From CAYQMF01 sp964418595 (lineage in GTDB: Bacteria; Planctomycetota; UBA1135; UBA2386), in contig CAYQMF010000127.1 of the NCBI GenBank assembly GCA_964418595.1, forward strand, positions 1-18,598: a stretch of 18,598 nucleotides of DNA, written 5' to 3'. The notes beneath the pieces were generated by a model. That model worked only from the letters and a program-made list of their open reading frames with translations, was not told the DNA's origin and ran no database searches. The translations under genes were made by a program, and so were the position numbers. Positions 7,747 to 17,341 of this stretch are shown one piece after another (position 1 is the stretch's first letter; each line of letters begins with the position of its first letter).

Positions 7747-9162
7747 ATGAGGACCGCCGCCCTGCGGCGCCGCTGCGCCTCGTCGCTGCTCCTGACGGCG
7801 GGCCTCGTCGCTCAGTCGCCCGCGATCCGCGCCAGTGAGGCCGAACTCCTGGCCCGCATCGACGCGGCCTTCGCCGCCGGCGATCGCCGCGCCTTCTTCG
7901 CCTGCTTCGCCGTCGACGCCGCCACGCACGCCCTCGACGCCTGGCAGGCCCGCTGGCAGGCGCTTGCGCCGGAGACCGGGGCGATCCGACGGCGCAGCTC
8001 CGTGCTCGAGGTCGAGGAAGCCGAAGGCGTGCGCAGCCTCGTGGTGCGCGTCGAGTACCGGGACCCGACGCATGCAGAGTTCCCGGTGTGCACCCAGGAG
8101 GAGCGTTGGGCGCTGGGCGCCGGCACCGACCCGCTGCGGATCCGGCTCGGCGTCGATCACGACGCCGCCTTCGACCGCCGTCTGCGTGCGAACGCGGGCC
8201 TCTGGCAGTGCCCGCCATGCGCGTTCCAGATGCAGACGCCACCCGGCTGGCTGGCGGTGCCGACGAGCGCGCTCGCGTCGCTCTGCCTGGACGCCGCGAC
8301 CTTCTACCACCCGCGCGTCGACCTCGCGCTCGAGGTCGGAGTGCAGGTCGTCGCCGCCGCCGCCGACGCCAAGGCCGTGCTCGAAGGCGTGCTGCTGGCG
8401 ATGGGCGGACCGGCCGCCAATCCGGCCCCGGATGCCCCCCGCCGGCGTCCGCGGAGCTGGTGCCCGGCCCAGTTCGCGGCCACCGAGCGGCCGGCGTGCA
8501 TCGATGCCGCCCAGATCGTCGTCGAACTCGGCGAGCACCGCGCTGTCGACGCCCGCGTCGTCGCGTTCGGGCGCATGGCCTTCGTGCTCGCGACCTACGG
8601 CGCACCCACCGTCCTGCGCGCCCACGAGAGCGAGATCGAGCGGGCCCTGGCCGGGTTCCGCCTCGACACCTCCGTCGCGCCCGACGTCCTCGTCACGCGC
8701 GCGCGCGCCCACCACGGCGGTGGCGCGATGTTTGACGACAAGGGTGACTTCGTGCACGCCGAACTCGGCATCCGCGTCCCCCTCCCGCATGGTTGGAGCC
8801 ACGAGCTGCTCGCCGTCCAGGAACGGTGCGGCGCGATCGCGTGGGATCCGCAAACCCGCAGCCGAATCCGCATCGCGGCCCTGCCACCGCCGCGCGGCTT
8901 CCCGCGCTGGTCTCTCCTGCTCGCCGACCGGGCACTCACCCGCACCGCGGGCGCGTGGCTCGACACGGCGCGCGACAGTGGTTGGAGCACGAGCACCGAA
9001 GGCCGCTCGCGCCGTACCGTGCTCGGCACGAGCAGCGCCGGCGTGTGCGGGATCGGTGTGGTCCAGCGCGAAGACGTGTTCCTCGTCGTGCAGTGGGAGG
9101 CGTGCTCCCCAGCCTGTCGGAAGTCGATCGAAGCGATCCTCGGCGCGATCGAACTGCGCTGA
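7747..9162 (+). CDS. Secreted 471-residue protein of the ECF sigma operon, function unknown
   Basis: An exported protein with a signal peptide (LRRRCASSLLLTAGLVAQS, residues 6-24). Residues 31-135 (ELLARIDAAFAAGDRRAFFACF, then strands) look like an NTF2/SnoaL-type alpha+beta fold. Residues 160-308 and 328-471 look like two copies of one domain: each begins with a strand-Pro-Gly/His-Gly-Trp turn (TPPGWLAV, 164-171; PLPHGWSHE, 346-353), has a central helix, and ends in strands leading to an amphipathic helix (HESEIERALAGFRL, 293-306; CRKSIEAILGAIEL, 457-470). This is similar to PsbP/Mog1-like folds, an inference from pattern only. There are twelve cysteines, including a CPPC pair (155-158). GGAGG lies 10 bases before the ATG. 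The gap from the anti-sigma gene is 16 bases, so it is probably cotranscribed and may be the effector or sensor of the module. Confidence 0.75.
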   Translation: MRTAALRRRCASSLLLTAGLVAQSPAIRASEAELLARIDAAFAAGDRRAFFACFAVDAATHALDAWQARWQALAPETGAIRRRSSVLEVEEAEGVRSLVVRVEYRDPTHAEFPVCTQEERWALGAGTDPLRIRLGVDHDAAFDRRLRANAGLWQCPPCAFQMQTPPGWLAVPTSALASLCLDAATFYHPRVDLALEVGVQVVAAAADAKAVLEGVLLAMGGPAANPAPDAPRRRPRSWCPAQFAATERPACIDAAQIVVELGEHRAVDARVVAFGRMAFVLATYGAPTVLRAHESEIERALAGFRLDTSVAPDVLVTRARAHHGGGAMFDDKGDFVHAELGIRVPLPHGWSHELLAVQERCGAIAWDPQTRSRIRIAALPPPRGFPRWSLLLADRALTRTAGAWLDTARDSGWSTSTEGRSRRTVLGTSSAGVCGIGVVQREDVFLVVQWEACSPACRKSIEAILGAIELR

Positions 9163-9173
9163 CCCGGCGGGTC
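9161..9173. terminator. Small hairpin between two convergent genes
   Basis: GACCC and GGGTC pair around GGC in the 16-base gap between the stops at 9162 and 9179. With only a 5-bp stem and no T-tract, it is a weak candidate for a two-way transcript end. Confidence 0.2.
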
Positions 9174-9178
9174 CGAAG

Positions 9179-9778
9179 TCACTTGCCAGTCGCGGCGCTG
9201 TCGGGCGGCGGCACTGCCGCTGCTGCCGCCGCCGCGATCGCCGCGTCCAGCGCCTTCGACGCCGTCACGAAGGCTTCGAGCAGAGGGCCGATCGTGGCAC
9301 TGCGCGCCGTGGCCGCAGCGGTGCGCGCGGCCAGCGCTTGCTCCCGCGCCGCGACCGCCTCTTCCAGGGTCTTGGCCTGGGCCGAGAGTTCGACGAGACG
9401 TGTCTCCAACGTCGCCACCGTCGCTTCCGCTTCGCGCAGGCGCGTGGTCTCCGCCGCCACGGCATCGCGCCGTCGTCGCACCGCAACGATGTCCTCCTCC
9501 ATGGCCTTCAGCACGCGCAGCTCTTCGGCCAGTTCGCCTGCCTTGGCCGCCGCCGCCGCACGGGTCTCGTCGGTCGCCGCCTGATCCCGCTCGAGGTCGC
9601 GGCGGAGGCTCCGGTTCTCTTCCTGCGCCATCCAGGTGGCGCGGAGCAGGCGCTCGCGCACCCCGCCGAGTTCGCGGAGCGTGCTCTCGTGCCGTTCTGT
9701 CGCCGTCAGGTTCAGCTCCGGGGCCGCGCACGCGCCCACGAGAATGCTCCCGCAAGTCGCGAGGAGCGCTGCTATCAT
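9179..9778 (-). CDS. Coiled-coil lipoprotein, function unknown
   Basis: A 199-residue protein with a lipoprotein signal: MIAALLATCGSILVGAC, lipobox LVGAC with the lipidated Cys at 17. The rest is almost entirely helical and charged, from about residue 28 to 175, with heptad-like spacing of Leu/Ala (LRRDLERDQAATDETRAA; EATVATLETRLVELSAQAK), i.e. a long coiled coil, then an Ala-rich stretch (AAIAAAAAAAVPPP) and a short tail. The ATG at 9776-9778 is preferred over an upstream start at 9919 because it gives the signal peptide and has AGAAGGG upstream; the longer frame would also run through ndk. It would be anchored to a membrane facing the periplasm. No family was recognised. It is head-to-head with ndk, 28 bases apart. 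Confidence 0.75.
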   Translation of the reverse strand: MIAALLATCGSILVGACAAPELNLTATERHESTLRELGGVRERLLRATWMAQEENRSLRRDLERDQAATDETRAAAAAKAGELAEELRVLKAMEEDIVAVRRRRDAVAAETTRLREAEATVATLETRLVELSAQAKTLEEAVAAREQALAARTAAATARSATIGPLLEAFVTASKALDAAIAAAAAAAVPPPDSAATGK

Positions 9779-9806
9779 CCCGCGCCCTTCTGGCACTGTG
9801 ATCACC

Positions 9807-10274
9807 ATGGAAACCACTCTCATCCTCCTCAAGCCCGACTGTGTGCAGCGTGGCCTCGCTGGCCGCGTCGTCACGCGTTTCGAAGAAAAGGGACTCAAGA
9901 TCGTCGGCCTCAAGCTCATGCGGATCAGCCAGGAGCTGGCTGCGAAGCATTATGAGGCGCACAAGGCGCGCCCGTTCTATCCGGGACTGGTGCGTTTCAT
10001 GACCAGCTCGCCGGTCGTGGCGATCGCGCTCGCCGGCAACGACGCGGTCAACATCACCCGCAAGATGATGGGCGCAACCTTCGGCTTCAACGCCGAGCCC
10101 GGGACGATCCGCGGCGACTTCGGCGTCAGCCGCTCGTTCAATCTCATCCACGGGTCCGACTCGAAGGAGGCGGCGGAGCGCGAGCTGCGCCTGTTCTTCC
10201 CCGAAGGCGTCCTCGAGTACGAGTACGACGCCTTCCGCTGGGTCTACGACGCGGCCGAAGAACTGCAGAAGTGA
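9807..10274 (+). CDS. ndk: Nucleoside diphosphate kinase
   Basis: Transfers the gamma phosphate of ATP to nucleoside diphosphates through a phospho-histidine; cytosolic oligomer. It is 155 residues, slightly longer than the usual 135-150, the extra being at the C-terminus (EYEYDAFRWVYDAAEELQK). Signatures: METTLILLKPDCVQRGL at the N-terminus, PFYPGLVRFMTSSPV, the AEPGTIRGDF block (96-105), and the active-site NLIHGSDS with His115. It starts at the ATG at 9807 with no Shine-Dalgarno; a TATCAT at 9773-9778, overlapping the start codon of the divergent lipoprotein gene, could be its -10. Its stop overlaps the GTG start of the next gene by 4 bases. Confidence 0.97.
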   Translation: METTLILLKPDCVQRGLAGRVVTRFEEKGLKIVGLKLMRISQELAAKHYEAHKARPFYPGLVRFMTSSPVVAIALAGNDAVNITRKMMGATFGFNAEPGTIRGDFGVSRSFNLIHGSDSKEAAERELRLFFPEGVLEYEYDAFRWVYDAAEELQK

Positions 10275-11812
10275 CACTGGCCCGGCCGCCGGGCGGGAAC
10301 ACGGTCGGCGGGCTCACGGCGAGCGAACTCGCCGCGGCCGTGGCCGCCATCGACGGCGAACTCGCGGGAGCGCGCGTCACCGACGTCGCCCGCCTGCGGA
10401 ACAGCGACGACCTGCTCGTCTTCCTGCAGCCGCCAGATCCCGCGGCGCAGCGCCGCGCCCTGCACGTCGTCCCCGGAGGTGTGCGCGGCCGGATCACCAC
10501 CACCACGCGCCGCTTCGCCCGCGACGACTTCGCCACCGGCCCGCTCGTCGACGCGCTGCGTGCGCGCCTCGCCGGCGGCCGACTCGAGCACGCGGCGGTC
10601 GAGCCCGGCGAGCGCATCGCCCGCCTTGCCTTCCGCGCCGCGTCGGGTGACGACGTGGTCCTGGTCGCGGAGCTGTTCGGCAACCGCGGGATCTGGTGCC
10701 TCCTCGACGAGGAACGTCGCATCCTCGATCTCGCCCGCCTGCCCAAGTCCGCGGGGCGGGAGATCGAGCCGGGTGCGAAGTGGACGCTCCCCCCGCGCGC
10801 GCCAGCGCCCCCGCAGGATCCCGCCGGGGTGGTCCGGTTCGCGGAGCCGTTGCTCGCGAGCATCGATGCGGCGTTCACCGCGGCGGACCTCGTCGCGGAG
10901 GCGAACGCCCTGCGCGAAGACTGCGCGCGCGCGCTGGCGCGCGCCACCCGCGCGTGCGAAGCGCAGATCGCCGGGCTCACGACGCAGCTCGTGCAGGCAG
11001 AGAACGCGCCAGACCTCCGCGCCCGCGCCGATCTCCTGCTCGCCTACGCACACGGCGCAAAGCGCGGCGCGGCGTCGCTGCGCGTGCCCGACCCGGCGCA
11101 GCCGGACTCCTGGCTCGACCTGCCCCTCGATCCCACGCGCAGTGTGCCACAGCAGGCGAAGGCACTCTACGACCGTGCCCGCCGCCTCGAGGACGCGACC
11201 AGCGTCGCCCTCGCGCGGCGAAGCGAGGCGGAGGCACGCCGCGGCGATCTGGCCGAGCTGACGCGCACGCTGGACGCCGCCTCCGACCTGGCGGCCCTCG
11301 GCGCACTGCACGCCGACTTGATCGCGCGGCGCCTCCTCAAGCCGGCCCCCGGCGCACCGCCCGCGGGTCCGACCAGGGCGGGCGCGAAGAAGAAGCCCGA
11401 CCCGGCCACCGCGTACCGGCGCTTCGTCTCCGTCGAGGGCTACGACATCTTCTGCGGGCGCGACAACCACCAGAACGATCGGCTCACCAAGACCGCGCGC
11501 GGCAACGACTGCTGGCTGCACATCGGGCGCGGCTACGCCGGCAGCCACGTCGTGATCCGGGTTCCCAAGGGCAAGAGCGCGAGCCTCGAGACGCTGCTCG
11601 ACGCGGCAGCCATCGCGGTGCACTTCAGCAAGGCGCGCGGCGCCGAGCGCACCGACGTCATCTACACGCTCGCCAAGCACGTGCGCAAGCCGAAGGGCTC
11701 GCCGCCGGGTAGCGTCGTGCCGCACCACACCAAGACCCTGCAGGTGCGTGCCGACCCGGCGCGACTCCGCCGCCTGCTCGACGGCGCTGGCGATGGGGAC
11801 ACGGCGTCGTGA
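10271..11812 (+). CDS. rqcH: NFACT/RqcH-family ribosome quality-control protein
   Basis: A 513-residue member of the NFACT (Rqc2/NEMF/FbpA) family. In Bacillus subtilis RqcH binds stalled 50S-peptidyl-tRNA and adds C-terminal alanine tails. The N-terminal NFACT-N part (about 12-185) shows LTASELAAAVAAIDGEL and LVAELFGNRGIWCLLDE (131-147). The middle is helical (about 190-350). The C-terminal NFACT-R domain (about 381-492) has FVSVEGYDIFCGRDNHQND, NDCWLHIGRGYAGSHVVIRV and KGSPPGSVV. The catalytically important Asp-Arg pair of the family appears here as Glu114-Arg115 (PGERIARL), a conservative change. It is shorter than the roughly 570 of RqcH. It starts at a GTG overlapping ndk by 4 bases (GTGA). 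Alanine tailing activity is inferred from the family. Confidence 0.85.
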   Translation: MTLARPPGGNTVGGLTASELAAAVAAIDGELAGARVTDVARLRNSDDLLVFLQPPDPAAQRRALHVVPGGVRGRITTTTRRFARDDFATGPLVDALRARLAGGRLEHAAVEPGERIARLAFRAASGDDVVLVAELFGNRGIWCLLDEERRILDLARLPKSAGREIEPGAKWTLPPRAPAPPQDPAGVVRFAEPLLASIDAAFTAADLVAEANALREDCARALARATRACEAQIAGLTTQLVQAENAPDLRARADLLLAYAHGAKRGAASLRVPDPAQPDSWLDLPLDPTRSVPQQAKALYDRARRLEDATSVALARRSEAEARRGDLAELTRTLDAASDLAALGALHADLIARRLLKPAPGAPPAGPTRAGAKKKPDPATAYRRFVSVEGYDIFCGRDNHQNDRLTKTARGNDCWLHIGRGYAGSHVVIRVPKGKSASLETLLDAAAIAVHFSKARGAERTDVIYTLAKHVRKPKGSPPGSVVPHHTKTLQVRADPARLRRLLDGAGDGDTAS

Positions 11813-12990
11813 CCACGCTCGCCCGCTGCCGGCACTTCGGTCGCTGCGGCGGCTGCACGGCCCTCGACGTGCCCATCGCGACACAACTCACGCGCAAGGT
11901 CGAGACCACGACCCGCACGCTGGCCCCCTACCTCCGCGCGACGACGCTCGCTGTCGAAGTGCCGACGGACGAGCCGTACCACGATCGCCTCAAGCTCCTC
12001 TTCCCCGCGCGCGCCGATCGCGACGGCAGCCTGCGCCTCGGTCTGTACGCGGTGCGCTCGCACGATCTGGTCCAGATCGAGGAGTGCCTGCTGCAGGCAC
12101 AGGGGCTCACGCTGCTCGCGCGGCGCGCCGAGGCCATCCTGCGGTCCCGTGCCCTGGCGCCGTACGACGAGGTGAGACACGCGGGCCTCGTCCGCGCCCT
12201 GCACGCCCGGATCGCCGCCGGCACCGGCGAGCTGCTCATCGGCCTGGTCACGCGCACGCCGGATCTCGCGGACGCCGAAGGCCTCGCCGACGCGATCCTG
12301 GACGCAGCCCATGACCTGCCCACGGCCACGACGAAGCCCGTGGTCGCCGTCGGTGTCGTGCACAACATCCACCCCGCCCGCGGCAACTTCCTGCTGGGGC
12401 CGACGACGCGCGCCCTGCGCGGCCGCGACCATCTCTTCGACGCCGCCGATGGCCTGTCGATCCGCGTCAGCTTCGCGAGCTTCCTGCAGGTGCATCGCGC
12501 CGCCGACGCCATCCTCGTGCGTCCTGCCCTCGCCATGCTCGGTGACGTGCGCGCCCGGACCGTCGTCGACGGCTACGGGGGCGTCGGCACCTTCGGCCTC
12601 CGTCTCGCGCGCGCCGGCGCCCGTGAAGTCACCATCGTCGAGGCGAGCCCATCGTCGTGTGCCGACGCGCGGTGCAACGTCGAGGCGAACGCGCTCGCGT
12701 GCGTTGCCGTGGTCGAGGCTCCTTTCGCCACCGCCGCCGACCTGCCCGCGCGTCCCGACGTAGTCGTCGTCGATCCGCCGCGCGTCGGTCTCACCGAGGC
12801 GGGCTGTGCACGTCTGCTCGCCCTCGACGCGCCGCGCGTCCTCTACGTGAGCTGCAACCCCGCGTCGCTGGCGCTCGACCTCGCGCGCCTCGACGCGGCG
12901 TACGCCGTGACGGCGGCGCGCCTGGTCGACCTGTTCCCCCACACCGACCACGCCGAGGTGGTGCTGCGCCTGGAGCGGCGCCGCGGCTGA
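11809..12990 (+). CDS. TrmA/RlmD-family RNA 5-methyluridine methyltransferase
   Basis: SAM-dependent C5-methyltransferase for uridine in 23S rRNA or tRNA; 393 residues. The four iron-sulfur cysteines are visible: C7, C13 and C16 in CRHFGRCGGC and C93 in IEECLLQ. The Rossmann domain has motif I VVDGYGGVGTFGLRLA (252-267), VVVDPPRVGL (319-328), the catalytic Cys349 in YVSCNPASLALDLARL, and the end motif FPHTDHAEVVLRLER. There is no N-terminal TRAM domain. The usual FxQxN motif before the SAM site reads SFLQVHRAA here, with His in place of Asn. Which uridine it modifies (U1939, U747 or tRNA U54) cannot be decided from sequence alone. It starts at a GTG overlapping the NFACT gene by 4 bases; same operon as ndk. 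Confidence 0.9.
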   Translation: MTTLARCRHFGRCGGCTALDVPIATQLTRKVETTTRTLAPYLRATTLAVEVPTDEPYHDRLKLLFPARADRDGSLRLGLYAVRSHDLVQIEECLLQAQGLTLLARRAEAILRSRALAPYDEVRHAGLVRALHARIAAGTGELLIGLVTRTPDLADAEGLADAILDAAHDLPTATTKPVVAVGVVHNIHPARGNFLLGPTTRALRGRDHLFDAADGLSIRVSFASFLQVHRAADAILVRPALAMLGDVRARTVVDGYGGVGTFGLRLARAGAREVTIVEASPSSCADARCNVEANALACVAVVEAPFATAADLPARPDVVVVDPPRVGLTEAGCARLLALDAPRVLYVSCNPASLALDLARLDAAYAVTAARLVDLFPHTDHAEVVLRLERRRG

Positions 12991-13024
12991 CCCGTGGGAT
13001 CCGCGGCACCGGGGCCGTAGCGCG

Positions 13025-13831
13025 TCAGCAGAGTCGCAGGAGGTCGCGGTCCGCCTTCGCCAACGTGACGCGCACACCGCGACCCAGGCTCGCCTCGAGC
13101 GCCGATCGCAGGCGCGGCAGGTAGCCGCGCTCGCTGCTCGTGTGTTCGGCGAGGACCACGACGCAGCCGGTCTCGACGATCGCGAGCACGTCGTGGTGGC
13201 GCATCTCGCCGGTGAACACCAGATCGAGCCGGGTCGTGCGCGCAGCCGCCGCGAGCAGATCGCCGCCCGCGCCCGGGACCAGTGCGACCTCGCGCACCGC
13301 GCGCGCGGCACCGGGCGGACGCGCCACACGCAGGTGCGCGACCGCCAGGTGGGCCTTCAGCGCCCGCAGGATCGTGGTCACCGGCGTCGCGCGTACGAGG
13401 CGAAGGCGACGGCCTGGACCCGGTCGCCCCTCGGCCGCGGGTGCCAGCGGCGCGGCCTCGGCGGGCCCGAACGCCTCGCTCAGCCAGTCGTCGAGTCCGC
13501 CCTCCGCCGCGTCGAGCGCGGTGTGCGGCGAGTAGATGGCGATCCTGCCGGCCGCGGCGCGCAGCAGGCCGCCGGTCCGCGCGTCGCTCGCGCGCAGGGC
13601 CTTGAGGCCCGCGAAGATCGGCGGGTGGTAGCTGACGATCAGCTCGCAGCGCAGCGCGCGCGCTTCCGCGACCACCGGCGCCGTGCAATCGATGGTGAGC
13701 AGGATGCGGCGCACCGGCCCAGGCCGGCCGGGCGGCTCGAGCAGCAGGCCGACGTTGTCCCACGGCGCGGCGAGGTGCAGCGGTGCCAGGGCCTCGAGAG
13801 CGGCGACTACACGCGCGAACGGGACGGACAT
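13025..13831 (-). CDS. Nif3-family dinuclear metal centre protein (NIF3L1-like)
   Basis: A 268-residue member of the conserved NIF3/YbgI family; members form hexameric rings with two metals per site, and their function is still uncertain. Landmarks: PWDNVGLLLE (23-32), LIVSYHPPIF (64-73), IYSPHTALDAAEGGLDDWL (99-117), VFTGEMRHHD (205-214), and VVLAEHTSSERGYLP (225-239). Likely metal ligands are His69, Asp107, His230 and Glu234; the first His of the bacterial HH pair is Tyr68. The SYHPPIF and IYSPHTAxDAA wording is that of eukaryotic NIF3L1 as remembered. There is no insert domain, and the length is near the family minimum. The ATG at 13831 is preferred to a GTG at 13861 because the family fold begins here. 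It diverges from the glycosylase gene over 35 bases. Confidence 0.88.
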   Translation of the reverse strand: MSVPFARVVAALEALAPLHLAAPWDNVGLLLEPPGRPGPVRRILLTIDCTAPVVAEARALRCELIVSYHPPIFAGLKALRASDARTGGLLRAAAGRIAIYSPHTALDAAEGGLDDWLSEAFGPAEAAPLAPAAEGRPGPGRRLRLVRATPVTTILRALKAHLAVAHLRVARPPGAARAVREVALVPGAGGDLLAAAARTTRLDLVFTGEMRHHDVLAIVETGCVVVLAEHTSSERGYLPRLRSALEASLGRGVRVTLAKADRDLLRLC

Positions 13832-13866
13832 GACGAACGACTGTACGCTTCGGTGCCGCACGAGCG

Positions 13867-14778
13867 ATGCCGGAGCTTCCCGACGTGACCGTCTACTGCG
13901 AGCGCCTCACGGCGCTCCTGGTCGGCGAGACCCTGCGCGAGCTGCGCATCGTCTCGCCATTCCTGCTCCGCTCCGTCGAGGTGTCGGCCACCGAGTTCTC
14001 CGGGCGCACGCTGCGCGGCGTCGAACGCATCGGCAAGCGGATCGTCTTCGCGTTCGACGACGAGCGCTTCGCCGTGATGCACCTCATGATCGCGGGTCGC
14101 TTCCAGTGGCGCCCGGGTCGAGTGCCAGCGACGGGGCGGATCGACCGTGCTGCCTTCGACTTCGGCAACGGCACCCTGCTCTTCACGGAGGCGGGCAGCA
14201 AGAAGCGTGCATCCTTGCACCTCGTGCGGGGCCGCGCGGCGCTGGCGGACTTCGCCCGGGGCGGCCTCGAGGTGCTCGGCAGCACGCCCGCTGCCTTCGC
14301 CGCAGCGCTCACCCGCGAGAACCGCACGCTCAAGCGCGCGCTCACCGACCCGCGTCTGTTCAGCGGCATCGGCAACGCGTACTCCGACGAGATCCTGCAC
14401 GCGGCCCGGCTCTCGCCCACGCAACTCACCCATCACCTCGACGCTGACGCGATGGCGCGCCTGCACGCCGCGACGCAGGGGGTACTGCAGCATTGGATCG
14501 ATCGGCTGCGCGCCGGGGCGGGGGATCGCTTCCCCGCAAAGGTCACGGCCTTCCGTCCGGGGATGGCCGTGCACGGCCGGCATGGGCAGCCGTGCCCGGC
14601 GTGCGGCGGGCCGGTGCAGCGCATCCGCTACGCGGAGAGCGAGTGCAACTACTGCCCGGCCTGCCAGACCGGCGGCCGCCTCCTCGCCGACCGCGGCATG
14701 TCACGCCTGATGCGCGAGGACTGGCCGCGCACGCTCGCGGAGCTGGAGGAACGCAAGCAACGCCACGGCGCGCCATGA
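13867..14778 (+). CDS. Fpg/Nei-family DNA glycosylase/AP lyase
   Basis: Base-excision repair enzyme removing oxidised bases, 303 residues. After removal of Met, Pro2 is the catalytic nucleophile and Glu3 the second catalytic residue (MPELPDVTVY). Lys57 (GKRIVF) matches the conserved lysine, the helix-two-turn-helix carries LFSGIGNAYSDEIL with Asn170, and a C-terminal zinc finger has C243-x2-C246-x16-C263-x2-C266, with an extra Cys260. The PDVTVY start and the extension after the finger (TGGRLLADRGMSRLMREDWP, 268-287) set it apart from classical MutM. The finger arginine of Escherichia coli Fpg (Arg258) has no counterpart: the segment reads YAESECNYC. The start is the ATG at 13867. The stop is 16 bases from the convergent kinase gene. 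Confidence 0.9.
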   Translation: MPELPDVTVYCERLTALLVGETLRELRIVSPFLLRSVEVSATEFSGRTLRGVERIGKRIVFAFDDERFAVMHLMIAGRFQWRPGRVPATGRIDRAAFDFGNGTLLFTEAGSKKRASLHLVRGRAALADFARGGLEVLGSTPAAFAAALTRENRTLKRALTDPRLFSGIGNAYSDEILHAARLSPTQLTHHLDADAMARLHAATQGVLQHWIDRLRAGAGDRFPAKVTAFRPGMAVHGRHGQPCPACGGPVQRIRYAESECNYCPACQTGGRLLADRGMSRLMREDWPRTLAELEERKQRHGAP

Positions 14779-14794
14779 GCGCGGCACCGGCCGA

Positions 14795-17293
<2,499 letters not shown>

Positions 17294-17341
17294 CGGCCTT
17301 CCTTCGGGCCCGTTCCTGGCTCCCCCTAAGGGAACTTCCGA

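Noticed and set aside
6680..8605. A 641-codon frame antisense to the sigma operon
   Set aside because: Low-complexity Arg/Ala composition, typical of open frames in GC-rich DNA, and opposite three well supported genes.
7835..9955. A 706-codon open frame on the plus strand
   Set aside because: It is Arg/Ser/Pro-rich and shadows the secreted protein, then runs antisense to the lipoprotein gene; no domain is visible.
12985..13030. Inverted GCTGAC/GTCAGC around the convergent stop codons
   Set aside because: The stem is only 6 bp with a loop of over 30 bases and arises largely from two opposing stop codons.
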